NCBI RefSeq assembly: GCF_013409365.1
Contig: NZ_JACCBA010000001.1
Coordinates: forward strand, 9,486,001-9,550,000
Source: Actinomadura luteofluorescens
GTDB lineage: Bacteria > Actinomycetota > Actinomycetes > Streptosporangiales > Streptosporangiaceae
Direction of reading: 5' to 3'
DNA: 64,000 nt
Part shown: in pieces, positions 24,789 through 37,111 of the stretch
Position numbering within the stretch: position 1 is the stretch's first letter
Layout of the letters: each line of letters begins with the position of its first letter
Position numbers and translations under genes: made by a program
The notes under the pieces: model-generated
What the model was told of the DNA's origin: nothing
What the model saw: only the letters and a program-made list of their open reading frames with translations
Databases searched by the model: none

Positions 24789-25916
24789 GTGCGTGACCGG
24801 TTCGAGGCGTCGTTGCCGGCGCGGTGGAAGGCGCCGCTGGTGGCGGGCGCGCTGGCGGCGCTGTCGCCGGTGCTGCTCCTGGCGCCCCGCGGGGTGCCGG
24901 CTGAGGCGGGGCGTCCGCTGGTGACGGCGTTCGTCGTCGTCCAGGCCGCGGCGCTGTGGTGGCTGGGCGCGCGGCCCGCCGTGGTCACCGCCGTCGCGGT
25001 GGTCTCCGGGGCGGCCCTGCAGTTCCTGGTTCCGACGGCCGGGCCGGGGATCGCGCTGGTCGTGCTGAGCACGTTCGCCTGGCTGCGGCCCGCGCGGACG
25101 TCGCTGTGGGCGGCGGCGGGAGCCGCCGCCGTCCTCGGCGCGACGGCCGGTGCCGGCGGGCACGGCGTCGCGGCGGTCCTGTGGCCGGTCGCGGCGGTGC
25201 TGGCCTGGAGCTGGGGCGCGCTCGGACGGGCGTGGGCGGCGCGGCGGCAGGCCGAGGCGCGCAGGGTGGTGCTGGAGGAGCGGGCGCGCATCGCGCGTGA
25301 ACTGCACGACGTCCTGGCGCACACGGTGTCGGTGATGGTGGTGCAGGCCGCCGCCGCGGACGACGTGTTCGACAGCAGCCCCGAGAAGGCGCGGCAGGCG
25401 GTGCGGAGCCTGGAGGCGTCGGGCCGGGAGGCGCTGGTCGAGCTCCGCCGCTTCGTGCGCACCGTGCGCCTGCTGGACGGGGAGACCGCGGCGGTCCCCG
25501 AAGGCGACGCCCTGGTGCCGCAGCCGTCCCTGGCGGATCTGGACCGGCTCGCCGGGAGGGTGGAGTCCGCGGGGCTGCCCGTCCGCGTGGTGCTGGACGG
25601 CTTGGAGGACGCCGACGTCCCGCCGGGCGTGGCCCTGTCGGCGTACCGGATCGTGCAGGAGTCGCTCACCAACGCTCTGCGGCACGCGCGCGCGTCCGTC
25701 GCCGTCGTCACGGTCCGCGCGCGGGACGGCGGGCTGACCGTGGAGGTCCGCGACGACGGGAAGGGCGGCCGGTCGGCCTGGACGGGCGGCTCCGGGCAGG
25801 GCGTCGCCGGTATGCGCGAGCGCGCGGCGCTGCTCGGCGGGACGCTGGAGGCCTCGCCGGATCCGGCGGGCGGGTTCCGGGTCCGCGCCCATCTGCCGCT
25901 GGAGGACACCGCATGA
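24789..25916 (+). CDS. NarL-type sensor histidine kinase (HisKA_3), orphan
   Basis: A 375-residue membrane kinase starting with GTG. Four to five transmembrane helices occupy residues about 15-145 with no large extracellular domain. The dimerisation helix has ARIARELHDVLAHTVSVMVV (phospho-accepting His 173). The ATPase domain shows NALRHARASV (N box), VEVRDDGKG (G1) and GQGVAGMRERAALLGG (G2). All motifs are intact. These kinases normally sit directly before a LuxR/NarL response regulator; here the ATGA overlap is present but the regulator is a 23-codon remnant, so the kinase has lost its cis partner. Confidence 0.9.
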   Translation: MRDRFEASLPARWKAPLVAGALAALSPVLLLAPRGVPAEAGRPLVTAFVVVQAAALWWLGARPAVVTAVAVVSGAALQFLVPTAGPGIALVVLSTFAWLRPARTSLWAAAGAAAVLGATAGAGGHGVAAVLWPVAAVLAWSWGALGRAWAARRQAEARRVVLEERARIARELHDVLAHTVSVMVVQAAAADDVFDSSPEKARQAVRSLEASGREALVELRRFVRTVRLLDGETAAVPEGDALVPQPSLADLDRLAGRVESAGLPVRVVLDGLEDADVPPGVALSAYRIVQESLTNALRHARASVAVVTVRARDGGLTVEVRDDGKGGRSAWTGGSGQGVAGMRERAALLGGTLEASPDPAGGFRVRAHLPLEDTA

Positions 25917-25984
25917 CGATCCGGGCGCTGCCCGGGGTGCCCGCCTACGACCCCGGAGTGGTCCGGCCCCGTCTCTCCGTCTGA
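25913..25984 (+). pseudogene. Internally deleted NarL-type response regulator (23 codons)
   Basis: The ATG overlaps the kinase stop (ATGA), the usual coupling for this gene pair. It reads MTIRALPGVP, then AYDPGVVRPRLSV and stop. MTIR is a common first tetrapeptide of NarL-type regulators, and AYxxGVVRPR resembles their last residues (AYESGLVRPG-like). The receiver and most of the LuxR helix-turn-helix are missing while the frame is kept, consistent with one large internal deletion. It cannot act as a regulator. Confidence 0.5.
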
Positions 25985-26051
25985 GGACGGAGGCCGCAGA
26001 CCAATCCGCCGCCGGAGGCGCGGGGGCGGGTCGCGTCCCTAGCGTCGGGGC

Positions 26052-27119
26052 ATGGTCCTTTCTCGAAACCGGCCGCCCCGGGCGGGCCGCGCGCAGCGGC
26101 GGCGGCAGCGGCGCGCCGCGCTCGCGCTGGTGCTCGTAGCGCCCGCCGTCGCCGAACTCACCCTCGGCTCGATCTCCGTGAGGATGCTGTGGCTGGTCGT
26201 CCTCTACGTGCCGATCTACGGGGCGGGGGTCCTGCTGATCCGCGAGGCGGTCCGCCGGACGGGCGGCGGGGCGGGCGCCCTGCTGCTGATGGGCCTCGCC
26301 TACGGGCTGGTCGAGGAGGGCCTGGCGTTGCAGAGCCTCACCAGCCCCCATCTGTACGGTGCCGCGGGCTGGGGGCCGAGGCCGTGGGGCGTCAACGCCC
26401 CCTACGCCGAGCTGAACCTGCCGTACCACGCGGTGTTCAGCGTCCTGCTGCCGGTGACGCTCGTCGAGTTGATGTTCCGCGACCTGGGCCGGAGGCCGTA
26501 TCTGCGGCGCGGGGGGCTCGTCGGGACGGCCGCCGCGGCGCTGCTGGGGGTGGGGCTGCTGCGGGTGTCGGTGCCCCCGTCGCAGGACTCCGGCTACCTG
26601 CTGTCGGGGCGCGCCGTCCTGGTGGTCCTGGGGCTGGCGGCCACGGCGGTGGTGGCGGCGGTGGCGGCGGCGCTCGTCCGGTTCCCGCGCCGCGCGGGCC
26701 GGCGTCGCGCCGGCGTGGCGGGTCCGGTCCCCGGTCTGTTCCGGCTCGGCGCCGTGTGCGCCGTGGCGGCCTTCGCCTTCCTGGCGCTGCTGTTCCCGTT
26801 CGCCGGCGCGCACCATCCCGCGTTCCTGCCCCGCGCGTGGGCGCCGCTGCCGATGGCGGCCGCGGCGGTGGTCGCCGCGGCCGCCGCCTGGGCGGTGCGC
26901 CGGTGGAGCGCGGCGGACGGCTGGACCGCGCGCCACCGGCTGGCGGCCGTGACCGGGGCGCTGGTCGCCCACACCGCCTTCGGCCTGGTGTCCCACACTC
27001 GCGACCCGCTCGACACCGCGGGCCTGGCCGTCATCGGGGCGGTGATGGTCCTGCTGCTGCACCGCCTCGACGACCGCCTCGCCACCGGTCCCGCGGCGCC
27101 GATCCCCGATTACCGCTGA
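26052..27119 (+). CDS. Multi-pass membrane protein of unknown function
   Basis: A 355-residue integral membrane protein with about nine hydrophobic segments after a basic N-terminus (RAGRAQRRRQRR). Notable is AYGLVEEGLALQSL (about residue 87), a Glu-Glu pair within a membrane helix, and HAVFSVLLPVTLVELMF. Glu-Glu in a helix recalls CAAX-protease (CPBP) proteins, but the other CPBP His motifs are not evident. It stands alone 67 bp after the response-regulator remnant and converges on the rox gene 22 bp away. A real gene by composition and topology; function unassigned. Confidence 0.7.
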   Translation: MVLSRNRPPRAGRAQRRRQRRAALALVLVAPAVAELTLGSISVRMLWLVVLYVPIYGAGVLLIREAVRRTGGGAGALLLMGLAYGLVEEGLALQSLTSPHLYGAAGWGPRPWGVNAPYAELNLPYHAVFSVLLPVTLVELMFRDLGRRPYLRRGGLVGTAAAALLGVGLLRVSVPPSQDSGYLLSGRAVLVVLGLAATAVVAAVAAALVRFPRRAGRRRAGVAGPVPGLFRLGAVCAVAAFAFLALLFPFAGAHHPAFLPRAWAPLPMAAAAVVAAAAAWAVRRWSAADGWTARHRLAAVTGALVAHTAFGLVSHTRDPLDTAGLAVIGAVMVLLLHRLDDRLATGPAAPIPDYR

Positions 27120-27141
27120 TCGCTGTCGTGAGTCCGTCTGC

Positions 27142-28717
<1,576 letters not shown>

Positions 28718-28816
28718 TTGAAAATGGAGGGAGTGAGTTCGTCCTCCTTCCCGCGCCGCGCGGAGCGCAATATCCGGTGGTGCCGGATTTCCCGGCCCGG
28801 GCCTTCCCCGATTGAT

Positions 28817-28834
28817 AATCTCAACGTTGAGATT
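28817..28834. promoter_or_regulatory. Perfect 18-bp palindrome, candidate MarR operator
   Basis: AATCTCAAC directly followed by GTTGAGATT, 17 bp before the MarR ATG. Size, symmetry and position are typical for a MarR-dimer site and suggest autorepression. Confidence 0.75.
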
Positions 28835-28851
28835 GTCGCGGGAGGGTGGGC

Positions 28852-29370
28852 ATGGCGGACGCGGTGGACGCGATCCTGGCGCAGTGGGGCCGCGAGCGTC
28901 CCGACCTGGACGTGTCGGCGATGGGCGTGGTCGGGCGGATCTCGCGGGCGCAGTCGCTGCTCGGCCGGGAGCTGAAGGAGTTCTTCGCCGCGCGGGGGCT
29001 GGAGAGCTGGGAGTTCGACGTGCTGGCGACGCTGCGGCGGCACGGCGCCCCCTACGAGCTGACGGCGGGGGCGCTGCTGCGGGCGGCGATGGTCACCTCG
29101 GGGGCGATCACCAACCGGATCGACCGGATGGAGGCCAAGGGCCTGGTGGAGCGGGTGCGCGACACCGGTGACCGGCGGTCGGTGCGGGTCCGGCTGGCGC
29201 CGCGCGGCCTGGAGATCGTGGACGAGCTGGTCGGCCTGCACGCCGCCAACGAGGAGCGCCTGCTGGCGGCGCTGTCGCCGGCCGAGCGCGGGCACCTGGC
29301 CGCCGCCCTGCGCACCCTGCTGGAGTCGCTCGGCGACACGACCCTCGGCTCCCCGCCCGGCGAACGCTGA
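28852..29370 (+). CDS. MarR-family transcriptional regulator
   Basis: A 172-residue regulator; ATG 28852 is preferred because GGGAGGGTGGG precedes it (an in-frame GTG at 28846 is also possible). FDVLATLRRHGAPYELTAGALLRAAMVTSGAITNRIDRMEAKGLVER is the winged helix and VRDTGDRRSVRVRLAPRG the wing with the DxRS/R motif of MarR proteins. Helices at both ends form the dimer interface. It is divergent from rox; whether it also regulates rox or only itself is not shown by the sequence. Confidence 0.88.
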   Translation: MADAVDAILAQWGRERPDLDVSAMGVVGRISRAQSLLGRELKEFFAARGLESWEFDVLATLRRHGAPYELTAGALLRAAMVTSGAITNRIDRMEAKGLVERVRDTGDRRSVRVRLAPRGLEIVDELVGLHAANEERLLAALSPAERGHLAAALRTLLESLGDTTLGSPPGER

Positions 29371-29377
29371 GGTCCCC

Positions 29378-29402
29378 GGCCGCGCGGGCGGGCGGCGCGG
29401 CC
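29378..29402. terminator. Bidirectional terminator between MarR and WYL genes
   Basis: GGCCGCGC (29378-29385) pairs with GCGCGGCC (29395-29402), 7 bp after the MarR stop and 13 bp from the WYL stop. Confidence 0.7.
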
Positions 29403-29415
29403 TCTCGCGCCGTGG

Positions 29416-30405
29416 TCAGGGTGCGGTGAAGGGTCGGATGGCGCGGGTGGCGCGGTCGGCGATGGCGGCCAGGTGGCCGGCGAGTTCGGGCGGGTCCAGC
29501 AGGGTGTAGTCGATGGGCAGCAGGGTGACGCGGTAGGCCAGGAAGCGCATCGAGTCCGACCGGGTGTGCAGGAGGCAGGTGCGGTCGCCTGCGGGTTCCA
29601 GGACGCCCTGCCATGCGGTGACGTGCTCGGCGGCCTCCTCGACGGGGGCGTGCAGCAGCAGCCGGGCCCGGATCGTGCCCGATCCGCCGGCCAGGGCGTC
29701 CATGGCCCAGGCGGCGGCGTCGGCGCCGCCGGGCAGGCGGAGTTCGGGGCCGCGCATGCCGGTGCGGTGCGGGTCGGTGAGGCGGTCGACGCGGAAGGTG
29801 CGCCAGGCGGCGCGGTCCTCGTCGTGGGCGACCAGGTACCAGCGGCGGCCGGCGGTGACGAGGCGGTGGGGCTGGGCCAGCCGGCGGGTGCCGCGGCCGT
29901 CGGCGGCGGTGTAGGTGAAGCGGACCTTCTCGCGGGTGAGGCAGGCGGCGGCGAGCAGGGCCAGGACGGAGGGGTCGGCGGCGGGCGGGGCGCCGTCCTG
30001 CGGCGGGAGGGGCACGGCGGCCTCGGTGAGGGCGGCGACGCGGTGCCGCAGCCGGTGGGGGAGGACCTGTTCGAGCTTGGCCAGGGCGCGCAGCGAGGTG
30101 TCCTCGATGCCGGTGACGGCGGCCGCGGCGGCGGTGCGCAGGCCGATCGCGACGGCGGTGGCCTCGTCGTCGTCCAGCAGCAGCGGCGGCATCGCGGCGC
30201 CGGCGGTGAGCCGGTAGCCGCCGGCGCTGCCGTGGGTGGCGTGGACGGGGTAGCCGAGCTCGCGCAGGCGGTCGACGTCGCGGCGGATGGTGCGGGCGGT
30301 GACGCCGAGCCGCTCGGCCAGCTCGGTGCCCGACCACTCGCGGGGGGTCTGCAGGAGGGACAGCAATCGCAGGAGCCGTCCGGACGGATCGCGCATGACG
30401 TCCAT
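29416..30405 (-). CDS. WYL-domain transcriptional regulator (HTH_11 + WYL)
   Basis: A 329-residue regulator. RLLRLLSLLQTPREWSGTEL then AERLGVTARTIRRDVDRLRELGYPV is a DeoR-like winged helix; YRLTAGAAMPPLLLDDDEATAVAIGL follows. The WYL domain centres on GRRWYLVAHDEDRAAWRTFRVDRL, and a WCX-type domain follows. These proteins sense small ligands or nucleic acid. It is divergent from a VOC gene, a very common actinobacterial pairing in which the regulator controls the VOC protein. M4 (30396) is an alternative start. Confidence 0.88.
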   Translation of the reverse strand: MDVMRDPSGRLLRLLSLLQTPREWSGTELAERLGVTARTIRRDVDRLRELGYPVHATHGSAGGYRLTAGAAMPPLLLDDDEATAVAIGLRTAAAAAVTGIEDTSLRALAKLEQVLPHRLRHRVAALTEAAVPLPPQDGAPPAADPSVLALLAAACLTREKVRFTYTAADGRGTRRLAQPHRLVTAGRRWYLVAHDEDRAAWRTFRVDRLTDPHRTGMRGPELRLPGGADAAAWAMDALAGGSGTIRARLLLHAPVEEAAEHVTAWQGVLEPAGDRTCLLHTRSDSMRFLAYRVTLLPIDYTLLDPPELAGHLAAIADRATRAIRPFTAP

Positions 30406-30502
30406 CCTGCCGGGCCTCTAGGACGTTGGGTGACCTATTGGCCGTCTAGCGTCGTGGGTGTCGGGGCCGGAGCGTCCGGTTCCCGGTGATCGGAGGCACG
30501 AC

Positions 30503-30928
30503 ATGCTGCGGGGATTCGCGACCATCAGCTTCTGGGCGGACGACGTGGAGGCGGCCAAGGACTGGTACGCCGAACTGCTGGGGATCCAGCCGTACTTCCG
30601 TGTCGCGGGCCCGGACGGCGGCGCCGCCTACTACGAGTTCCGGGTGGGCGACTACGAGCACGAGCTGGGGTTGATCGACGCCCGGTACCGTCCGGGAGGG
30701 CCGCCGGCGGGTCCGGGCGGGGCGGTGACGTTCTGGCACGTGGACGACCTGGAGGCGGCGGTGGAGCGGCTGCTGGCGATGGGCGCGCGGCCGCACGAGG
30801 AGATCACCGAGCGGGGCGAGGGGACGGGGTTCGCGACCGCGTCGGTGGTGGACCCGTTCGGCAACGTGCTGGGCGTGATGTCCAACCCGCACTACCTGGA
30901 GGTGCTGGCCAAGGCGACTCCCCGCTGA
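30503..30928 (+). CDS. VOC-family (glyoxalase/bleomycin-resistance-like) protein
   Basis: A 141-residue protein; ATG 30503 is chosen for the GGAGG 7 bases upstream. MLRGFATISFWADDVEAAKDW, AYYEFRVGDYEHELGLID and VVDPFGNVLGVMSNPHY show the paired beta-alpha-beta-beta-beta modules with the usual metal ligands (His and Glu positions). Controlled in all likelihood by the divergent WYL regulator 97 bp away. Substrate unknown. Confidence 0.85.
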   Translation: MLRGFATISFWADDVEAAKDWYAELLGIQPYFRVAGPDGGAAYYEFRVGDYEHELGLIDARYRPGGPPAGPGGAVTFWHVDDLEAAVERLLAMGARPHEEITERGEGTGFATASVVDPFGNVLGVMSNPHYLEVLAKATPR

Positions 30929-30940
30929 CGGGGCCCGGCC

Positions 30941-30966
30941 GGCCCGCCGGAGGCGGGCGGCGGGCC
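30941..30966. terminator. Terminator between VOC and UvrA2 genes
   Basis: GGCCCGCC (30941-30948) pairs with GGCGGGCC (30959-30966), between convergent genes. Confidence 0.65.
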
Positions 30967-30979
30967 GGGGCGGGGCGGG

Positions 30980-33304
<2,325 letters not shown>

Positions 33305-33349
33305 TCGCTTGATATCTTAGGGCGTAAAGAGATCCTCGATCCGGTTAGT

Positions 33350-33360
33350 TTATGGCATAA
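33350..33360. promoter_or_regulatory. Candidate TetR operator half-palindrome
   Basis: TTATG-G-CATAA lies in the 67-bp divergent gap just before the TetR ribosome-binding site AAGGAG (33359-33364). A second AT-rich motif, CTTAGGGCGTAAAG, is at 33316-33329. Either could be the operator shared with the UvrA2 gene. Confidence 0.45.
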
Positions 33361-33371
33361 GGAGATGCAGG

Positions 33372-34160
33372 TTGGTCGTCTTCGCCGGGCAGGGCGATCC
33401 GCGCCGCTCGATGGACCTGCTGTGGCGCGGCGCGCCTGCGCCCCGCACGGGGCCGGGGCCGCGGCCGGGGCTGAGCGTGGAGCTGATCGTCGACACCGCG
33501 ATCGCCGTCGCGGACGCCGAGGGGATGGCGGCGCTGTCGATGCGCGCGGTCGGGGAGCGGCTCGGCCGCACGGCGATGGCCCTGTACACCTACGTGCCGG
33601 GCAAGGCCGAGCTGGTCGATCTGATGTACGACCGCGCGCTGGCCGAGCTGCCCGGCGGCTACGACTCCGCGGACGGCTGGCGCGCGGCGCTGACCCGGTG
33701 GGCGCAGGACTCCTGGGAGTTCTACCTGCGGCACCCGTGGATGCTGCAGGTGTCGCAGGCGCGCCCGGTGCTCGGCCCGAACGAGTACCGGGCGCTGGAG
33801 GCGCTGCTGGGCGTGCTGGCCGGCACCGGGCTGCCGGCGCGGCGGGTGCGGCGCGCGGTGTCGGCGCTGTCGAGCGTGGTGCGCGGCGCGGCGCAGACCC
33901 TCGCCGAGTCGCGGCAGGCGGTGCGGGCGACGGGCCTGTCGGAGGAGCAGTGGTGGTACGGCCGGGCCGGGGCCCTGGAGGCGCTGGCGCCCGGGTTCGC
34001 CGAGCGCTTCCCGCTGGTGGCCTGGCTGGACGCCGAGGACGCCGTCGGCGGCGCCGAGGACGTCCCGTTCCTGGAGCAGGCGGCGCGGGAGGCGTTCGAG
34101 GGCGGCCTGGCCCTGGTCCTGGACGGCATCGCCGCGGCCCTCGACGCCGGCGGCGGCTGA
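33372..34160 (+). CDS. TetR/AcrR-family regulator (TetR_C tetracycline-repressor-like)
   Basis: A 262-residue regulator. A TTG start at 33372 is supported by AAGGAG 8 bases upstream; an in-frame ATG lies at 33411. The helix-turn-helix is SVELIVDTAIAVADAEGMAAL, SMRAVGERLGRTAMALYTYVPGKAELVDLMYD. The rest is a large helical ligand domain of the TetR_C_1 type (WMLQVSQARPVLGPNEYRAL, then WWYGRAGALEALAPGF). It is divergent from the UvrA2 ATPase and probably represses it until a drug binds. Confidence 0.88.
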   Translation: MVVFAGQGDPRRSMDLLWRGAPAPRTGPGPRPGLSVELIVDTAIAVADAEGMAALSMRAVGERLGRTAMALYTYVPGKAELVDLMYDRALAELPGGYDSADGWRAALTRWAQDSWEFYLRHPWMLQVSQARPVLGPNEYRALEALLGVLAGTGLPARRVRRAVSALSSVVRGAAQTLAESRQAVRATGLSEEQWWYGRAGALEALAPGFAERFPLVAWLDAEDAVGGAEDVPFLEQAAREAFEGGLALVLDGIAAALDAGGG

Positions 34161-34177
34161 CCGGGCGCCCCGCGGCG

Positions 34178-34213
34178 TGTGACGTGCGTCTCTCGGGCGC
34201 GCGGGACGTCACA
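34178..34213. promoter_or_regulatory. 8-bp inverted repeat upstream of the hemerythrin-like gene
   Basis: TGTGACGT (34178-34185) and ACGTCACA (34206-34213), 20-bp spacer. It lies between the TetR stop and the hemerythrin start. Could be a weak terminator for the first or an operator for the second. Confidence 0.35.
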
Positions 34214-34242
34214 TCGGGGGACGCCGAAGGCCTCCTATTGGC

Positions 34243-34902
34243 ATGGAGACCTTCGCGGTCCAGCCGCGCGACACGACCTGCCGCACCCTCCTGCACGCCG
34301 CCCACCACGCGTTCCGCCGGGATCTGGACCGGCTCGCGGCGGCCGCGGCGGCGGGCAAGGGCGGGGCGTCGCACGTGCGCGCGGGCTGGGAGAACCTCAA
34401 GGAGCAGATCCGGCTGCATCAGGAGCTGGAGGACGGGTGGCTGTGGCCGCGGGTGGAGCGCGCGGTGGCGGGGCGCCGGGTGGAGCGCGCGGTGCTGGAG
34501 GAGATGCGCGCCGACCACGTCCGCCTGGCCCCGCTGATCGCGCGCGTCGACGCGGCGATGGGCACCGCGCCGGGCCGGGGTTCGGCGGTGGGGGAGGGCG
34601 GTGAGCTGTCGGCCGCGGCGCGGGAGCTGCGCGAGGCGCTGGAGCGGCACCTGCTGCACGAGGAGATGAGCGCGCTGCCGCTGGCGGAGTCGGTGCTGGC
34701 CGACGCGCAGTGGCGGGAGCTGGCCGCCGAGGCGCGGGGCCGCTGCGAGGCGGGGACGCCGCTGTTCGTCCCGTGGGTGGTGGACGGGATCGGGCCTGTG
34801 GAGCGGAGCCGGTTCCTGACGTCGCTGCCCGCGCCGCTGCGGGACCTGAACCGGGTGATGTGGGAGCCCCGGTACCGCAAGCGCCGCCTCTGGAGCGTCT
34901 GA
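34243..34902 (+). CDS. Hemerythrin-like (HHE) domain protein
   Basis: A 219-residue four-helix-bundle protein. HAAHHAFRRDLDRL, IRLHQELEDGWLWPRVE, ADHVRLAPLIARVDA and ERHLLHEEMSALPLAES supply the His and Glu ligands of a di-iron site in the order expected for HHE proteins (about residues 24, 67, 95, 142-146). Such proteins sense or buffer O2, NO or peroxide. The C-terminal about 60 residues (PWVVDGIGPVERSRF) form an extra helical tail seen in actinobacterial members. It shares its terminator with the antiporter operon. Confidence 0.85.
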   Translation: METFAVQPRDTTCRTLLHAAHHAFRRDLDRLAAAAAAGKGGASHVRAGWENLKEQIRLHQELEDGWLWPRVERAVAGRRVERAVLEEMRADHVRLAPLIARVDAAMGTAPGRGSAVGEGGELSAAARELREALERHLLHEEMSALPLAESVLADAQWRELAAEARGRCEAGTPLFVPWVVDGIGPVERSRFLTSLPAPLRDLNRVMWEPRYRKRRLWSV

Positions 34903-34938
34903 CCCCGCCGCGGCCCGGGGGCGCGGCCCTGGGGTCAG
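34899..34938. terminator. Shared terminator that contains the stop codons of both flanking genes
   Basis: CTGACCCC (34899-34906) pairs with GGGGTCAG (34931-34938), and GCCGCG pairs with CGCGGC inside. The TGA of the hemerythrin gene (34900-34902) and the TGA of mnhD on the other strand (34935-34937) both lie in the outer stem. Confidence 0.85.
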
Positions 34939-36761
34939 AAGCGTGCGGTGAGCAGGGCCAGGACGGCGACGCCCGCGGTGAGCCAGGCGGCGTAGTCGCC
35001 GACGTGGCCCGAGTGCAGCGCGTGCAGGCGGCGGGTGGCGGCGCCGGCGGCGCGGGCCAGGGCGGCGCGCGCAGGGGCCGGGGCCGCCGGGCGGGTCCGG
35101 GCGGCGCGGCGGACGCCGGCGGCGGCGACGGCCAGCGCGAGCAGCACGGTGGCGGCCGCTCCGGCGAGGCCCGCCGGTGTCCAGGGCTCGGCGGGCGCCG
35201 CGTGCGGGTGGGTCAGGCGGCCGTCCAGGACGAGGGCGGCGTAGGCGCCGCGGTCGGTGAACATCGCGGCGGCGTCGGCGACGGGTCCGCCGGGCAGCAG
35301 CCCGGCCGCCAGGCCGGCGGCCAGCAGCGCGACCGCGGGCGCGACCATGACCCAGGGGATTGAGGCGAGGATGCCGGGCGTCTCGGGCCCCTCGTGCTCG
35401 CCCAGGTCCGAGGATCCGCCCGGGGCGCCGGTCTCGCCAGGATCGCGGCGCAGGGGCAGGCCGCGCCACACCACCAGCCACACGCGCAGGACGGCGCCGG
35501 CGGTGACGGCGGACGCGGCGATGGACAGGGGGGTGAACCACCACCAGCCCTGCTCCAGCACGGCGTGCTCGGTCACGGAGTGCCCGGCGAACAGCCCCGA
35601 CGGCGGGAGCCCGGCCAGGCACAGCCCGCCGACCAGGACGACGGCGCCGGTGACGGGCATGACGCGTCCGCGTCCGCGCAGGTCGCGGGCGTCGACGCTC
35701 TGGTACCGGTTCAGCAGCGCCCCGGCGGCCAGGAACAGGGCGCCCTTGACGCCGGCGTGCCCGGCCAGGGAGTAGGCGGTGCCCGCCAGCGCCGCGGGGG
35801 CGCCGGCGGCGACGCCGACCAGCAGCAGCCCGGCGTGGCTGATGGTGGAGTAGGCCAGCAGCCGCTTGACGTGGTGCTGCAGGAGGCACATGACCGCGCC
35901 GAGCAGCGCCGCGGCGGCGCCCAGGACGGCGACGGCGCGCAGCGGCACCAGCCCGGGGAACACCGCCCAGTAGGTCCGCGCGACCCCGTAGACGCCGAGT
36001 TCGACCATGACGCCGGAGAACAGGACGCAGACGGGGGTGGGGGCGACGGCGTGGGCGTCGGCGAGCCAGAAGTGGAAGGGGACGGCGGCGGCCTTGACCA
36101 GGTATCCGGTGCAGATGAGCACGAACGCGGCGGTGATCAGGGCGCCGGGGCGCCCGTGGGGGGCGGCGCCGCTGAGGTGGCGGCCGAGGGCGGCGAGTCC
36201 GAGCTGCCCGGTGCGTCCGTAGACCAGGGCGATGCCGGCGAGGGTGAGGTAGGCGCCCAGGGACTGGACGATGCCGAAGTTGAGGGCGCCGTGGACGGTG
36301 GCGGGCTCCTCGGAGCGGTAGCCGGTGAGCGCGAACGCCACGACGCTCATCAGCTCGAAGAACACGAAGGCGTCGAACAGGTCGCCGGTGTAGACGAACG
36401 CGCACATGGAGGCCAGGAACAGCAGGATGAGCGCGTGGAAGATCGCCTGGATCTCGGTGAAGTACCGCCAGGAGAACGCCAGCGCGGCCAGGGTGAGGGC
36501 GGCGGCGACGCAGGCGAGCCCGGCGGCGAGGGGGTCGGCGGCCAGGGGGATGCCGACGCCGGTGCCGGGGCCCCAGCCGCCGAGCCAGGTGACCTGCGGG
36601 TGGCGGGGGGCGCGGGCGAGGGTGAGGGCGGTCAGCGCGGTGACGGCGGCGGCGGTGGCCAGGGCGGTGATGTCGACGACCGGGCGCGGCAGCCACCGTC
36701 CGGTCGCGGCGAGGAGGGCGGCGGCCAGGACGGGCAGCGCGACGGTGGCCTGCAGGATCAC
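34935..36761 (-). CDS. mnhD: Mrp antiporter subunit D (proton-translocating NuoN/MnhD-like)
   Basis: A 608-residue protein with about 14 or more transmembrane helices; the last gene of the operon. GTG 36761 overlaps the mnhC stop (GTGA). The proton-channel core shows [20 protein letters not shown] (key membrane Glu), [25 protein letters not shown] (key Lys) and [18 protein letters not shown], as in the antiporter-like subunits of complex I. It is longer than typical MnhD (about 500), with a C-terminal extension of about 100 residues. With no large MnhA subunit in the operon, it is the only NuoL/M/N-like pump. Confidence 0.88.
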   Translation of the reverse strand: MILQATVALPVLAAALLAATGRWLPRPVVDITALATAAAVTALTALTLARAPRHPQVTWLGGWGPGTGVGIPLAADPLAAGLACVAAALTLAALAFSWRYFTEIQAIFHALILLFLASMCAFVYTGDLFDAFVFFELMSVVAFALTGYRSEEPATVHGALNFGIVQSLGAYLTLAGIALVYGRTGQLGLAALGRHLSGAAPHGRPGALITAAFVLICTGYLVKAAAVPFHFWLADAHAVAPTPVCVLFSGVMVELGVYGVARTYWAVFPGLVPLRAVAVLGAAAALLGAVMCLLQHHVKRLLAYSTISHAGLLLVGVAAGAPAALAGTAYSLAGHAGVKGALFLAAGALLNRYQSVDARDLRGRGRVMPVTGAVVLVGGLCLAGLPPSGLFAGHSVTEHAVLEQGWWWFTPLSIAASAVTAGAVLRVWLVVWRGLPLRRDPGETGAPGGSSDLGEHEGPETPGILASIPWVMVAPAVALLAAGLAAGLLPGGPVADAAAMFTDRGAYAALVLDGRLTHPHAAPAEPWTPAGLAGAAATVLLALAVAAAGVRRAARTRPAAPAPARAALARAAGAATRRLHALHSGHVGDYAAWLTAGVAVLALLTARF

Positions 36762-37111
36762 GGTTCGAGGGTGCGCAGGGCGCCGGGGTCCAGGGTCGCG
36801 CGCCGCTTGGCGACCTGCACGGCCAGGGCGAGCAGCAGCGCGGTGACGGTGGCGCCGACGACGATGTCGGTGAGGGTCATGGCCTGCACGACGGGGTCGG
36901 TGACGGGCCTGCCGGCGGGGGGCGGGGGCCGGTCGGAGAACACCGGGGCGGTGGCGCCGGAGCGGTAGCCGATGGCCAGCAGCAGCACGTAGGTGCCGGA
37001 CTGGGTGACCGACACGCACACCACGGCGTGCACGAGGTCGCGGGAGGTGACGACGCCGTAGAGGCCGGCGAGCATGATCCAGCCGGCGGTGAGGTAGGGC
37101 AGGGTGCTCAC
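36758..37111 (-). CDS. mnhC: Mrp antiporter subunit C (NuoK-like)
   Basis: A 117-residue three-helix membrane protein. [21 protein letters not shown] and [17 protein letters not shown] precede [24 protein letters not shown], the NuoK/MnhC signature (DPVVQALTLTDIVI-like). It overlaps mnhB by 4 bp upstream and mnhD by 4 bp downstream, so all three are translationally coupled. An unusual loop rich in Pro ([10 protein letters not shown]) sits before helix 3. Confidence 0.9.
   Translation of the reverse strand: MSTLPYLTAGWIMLAGLYGVVTSRDLVHAVVCVSVTQSGTYVLLLAIGYRSGATAPVFSDRPPPPAGRPVTDPVVQAMTLTDIVVGATVTALLLALAVQVAKRRATLDPGALRTLEP

Noticed and set aside
34178..34213. A CRP-type site (TGTGA and TCACA halves)
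   Set aside because: The halves are separated by far more than the 6 bp needed for a CRP dimer.
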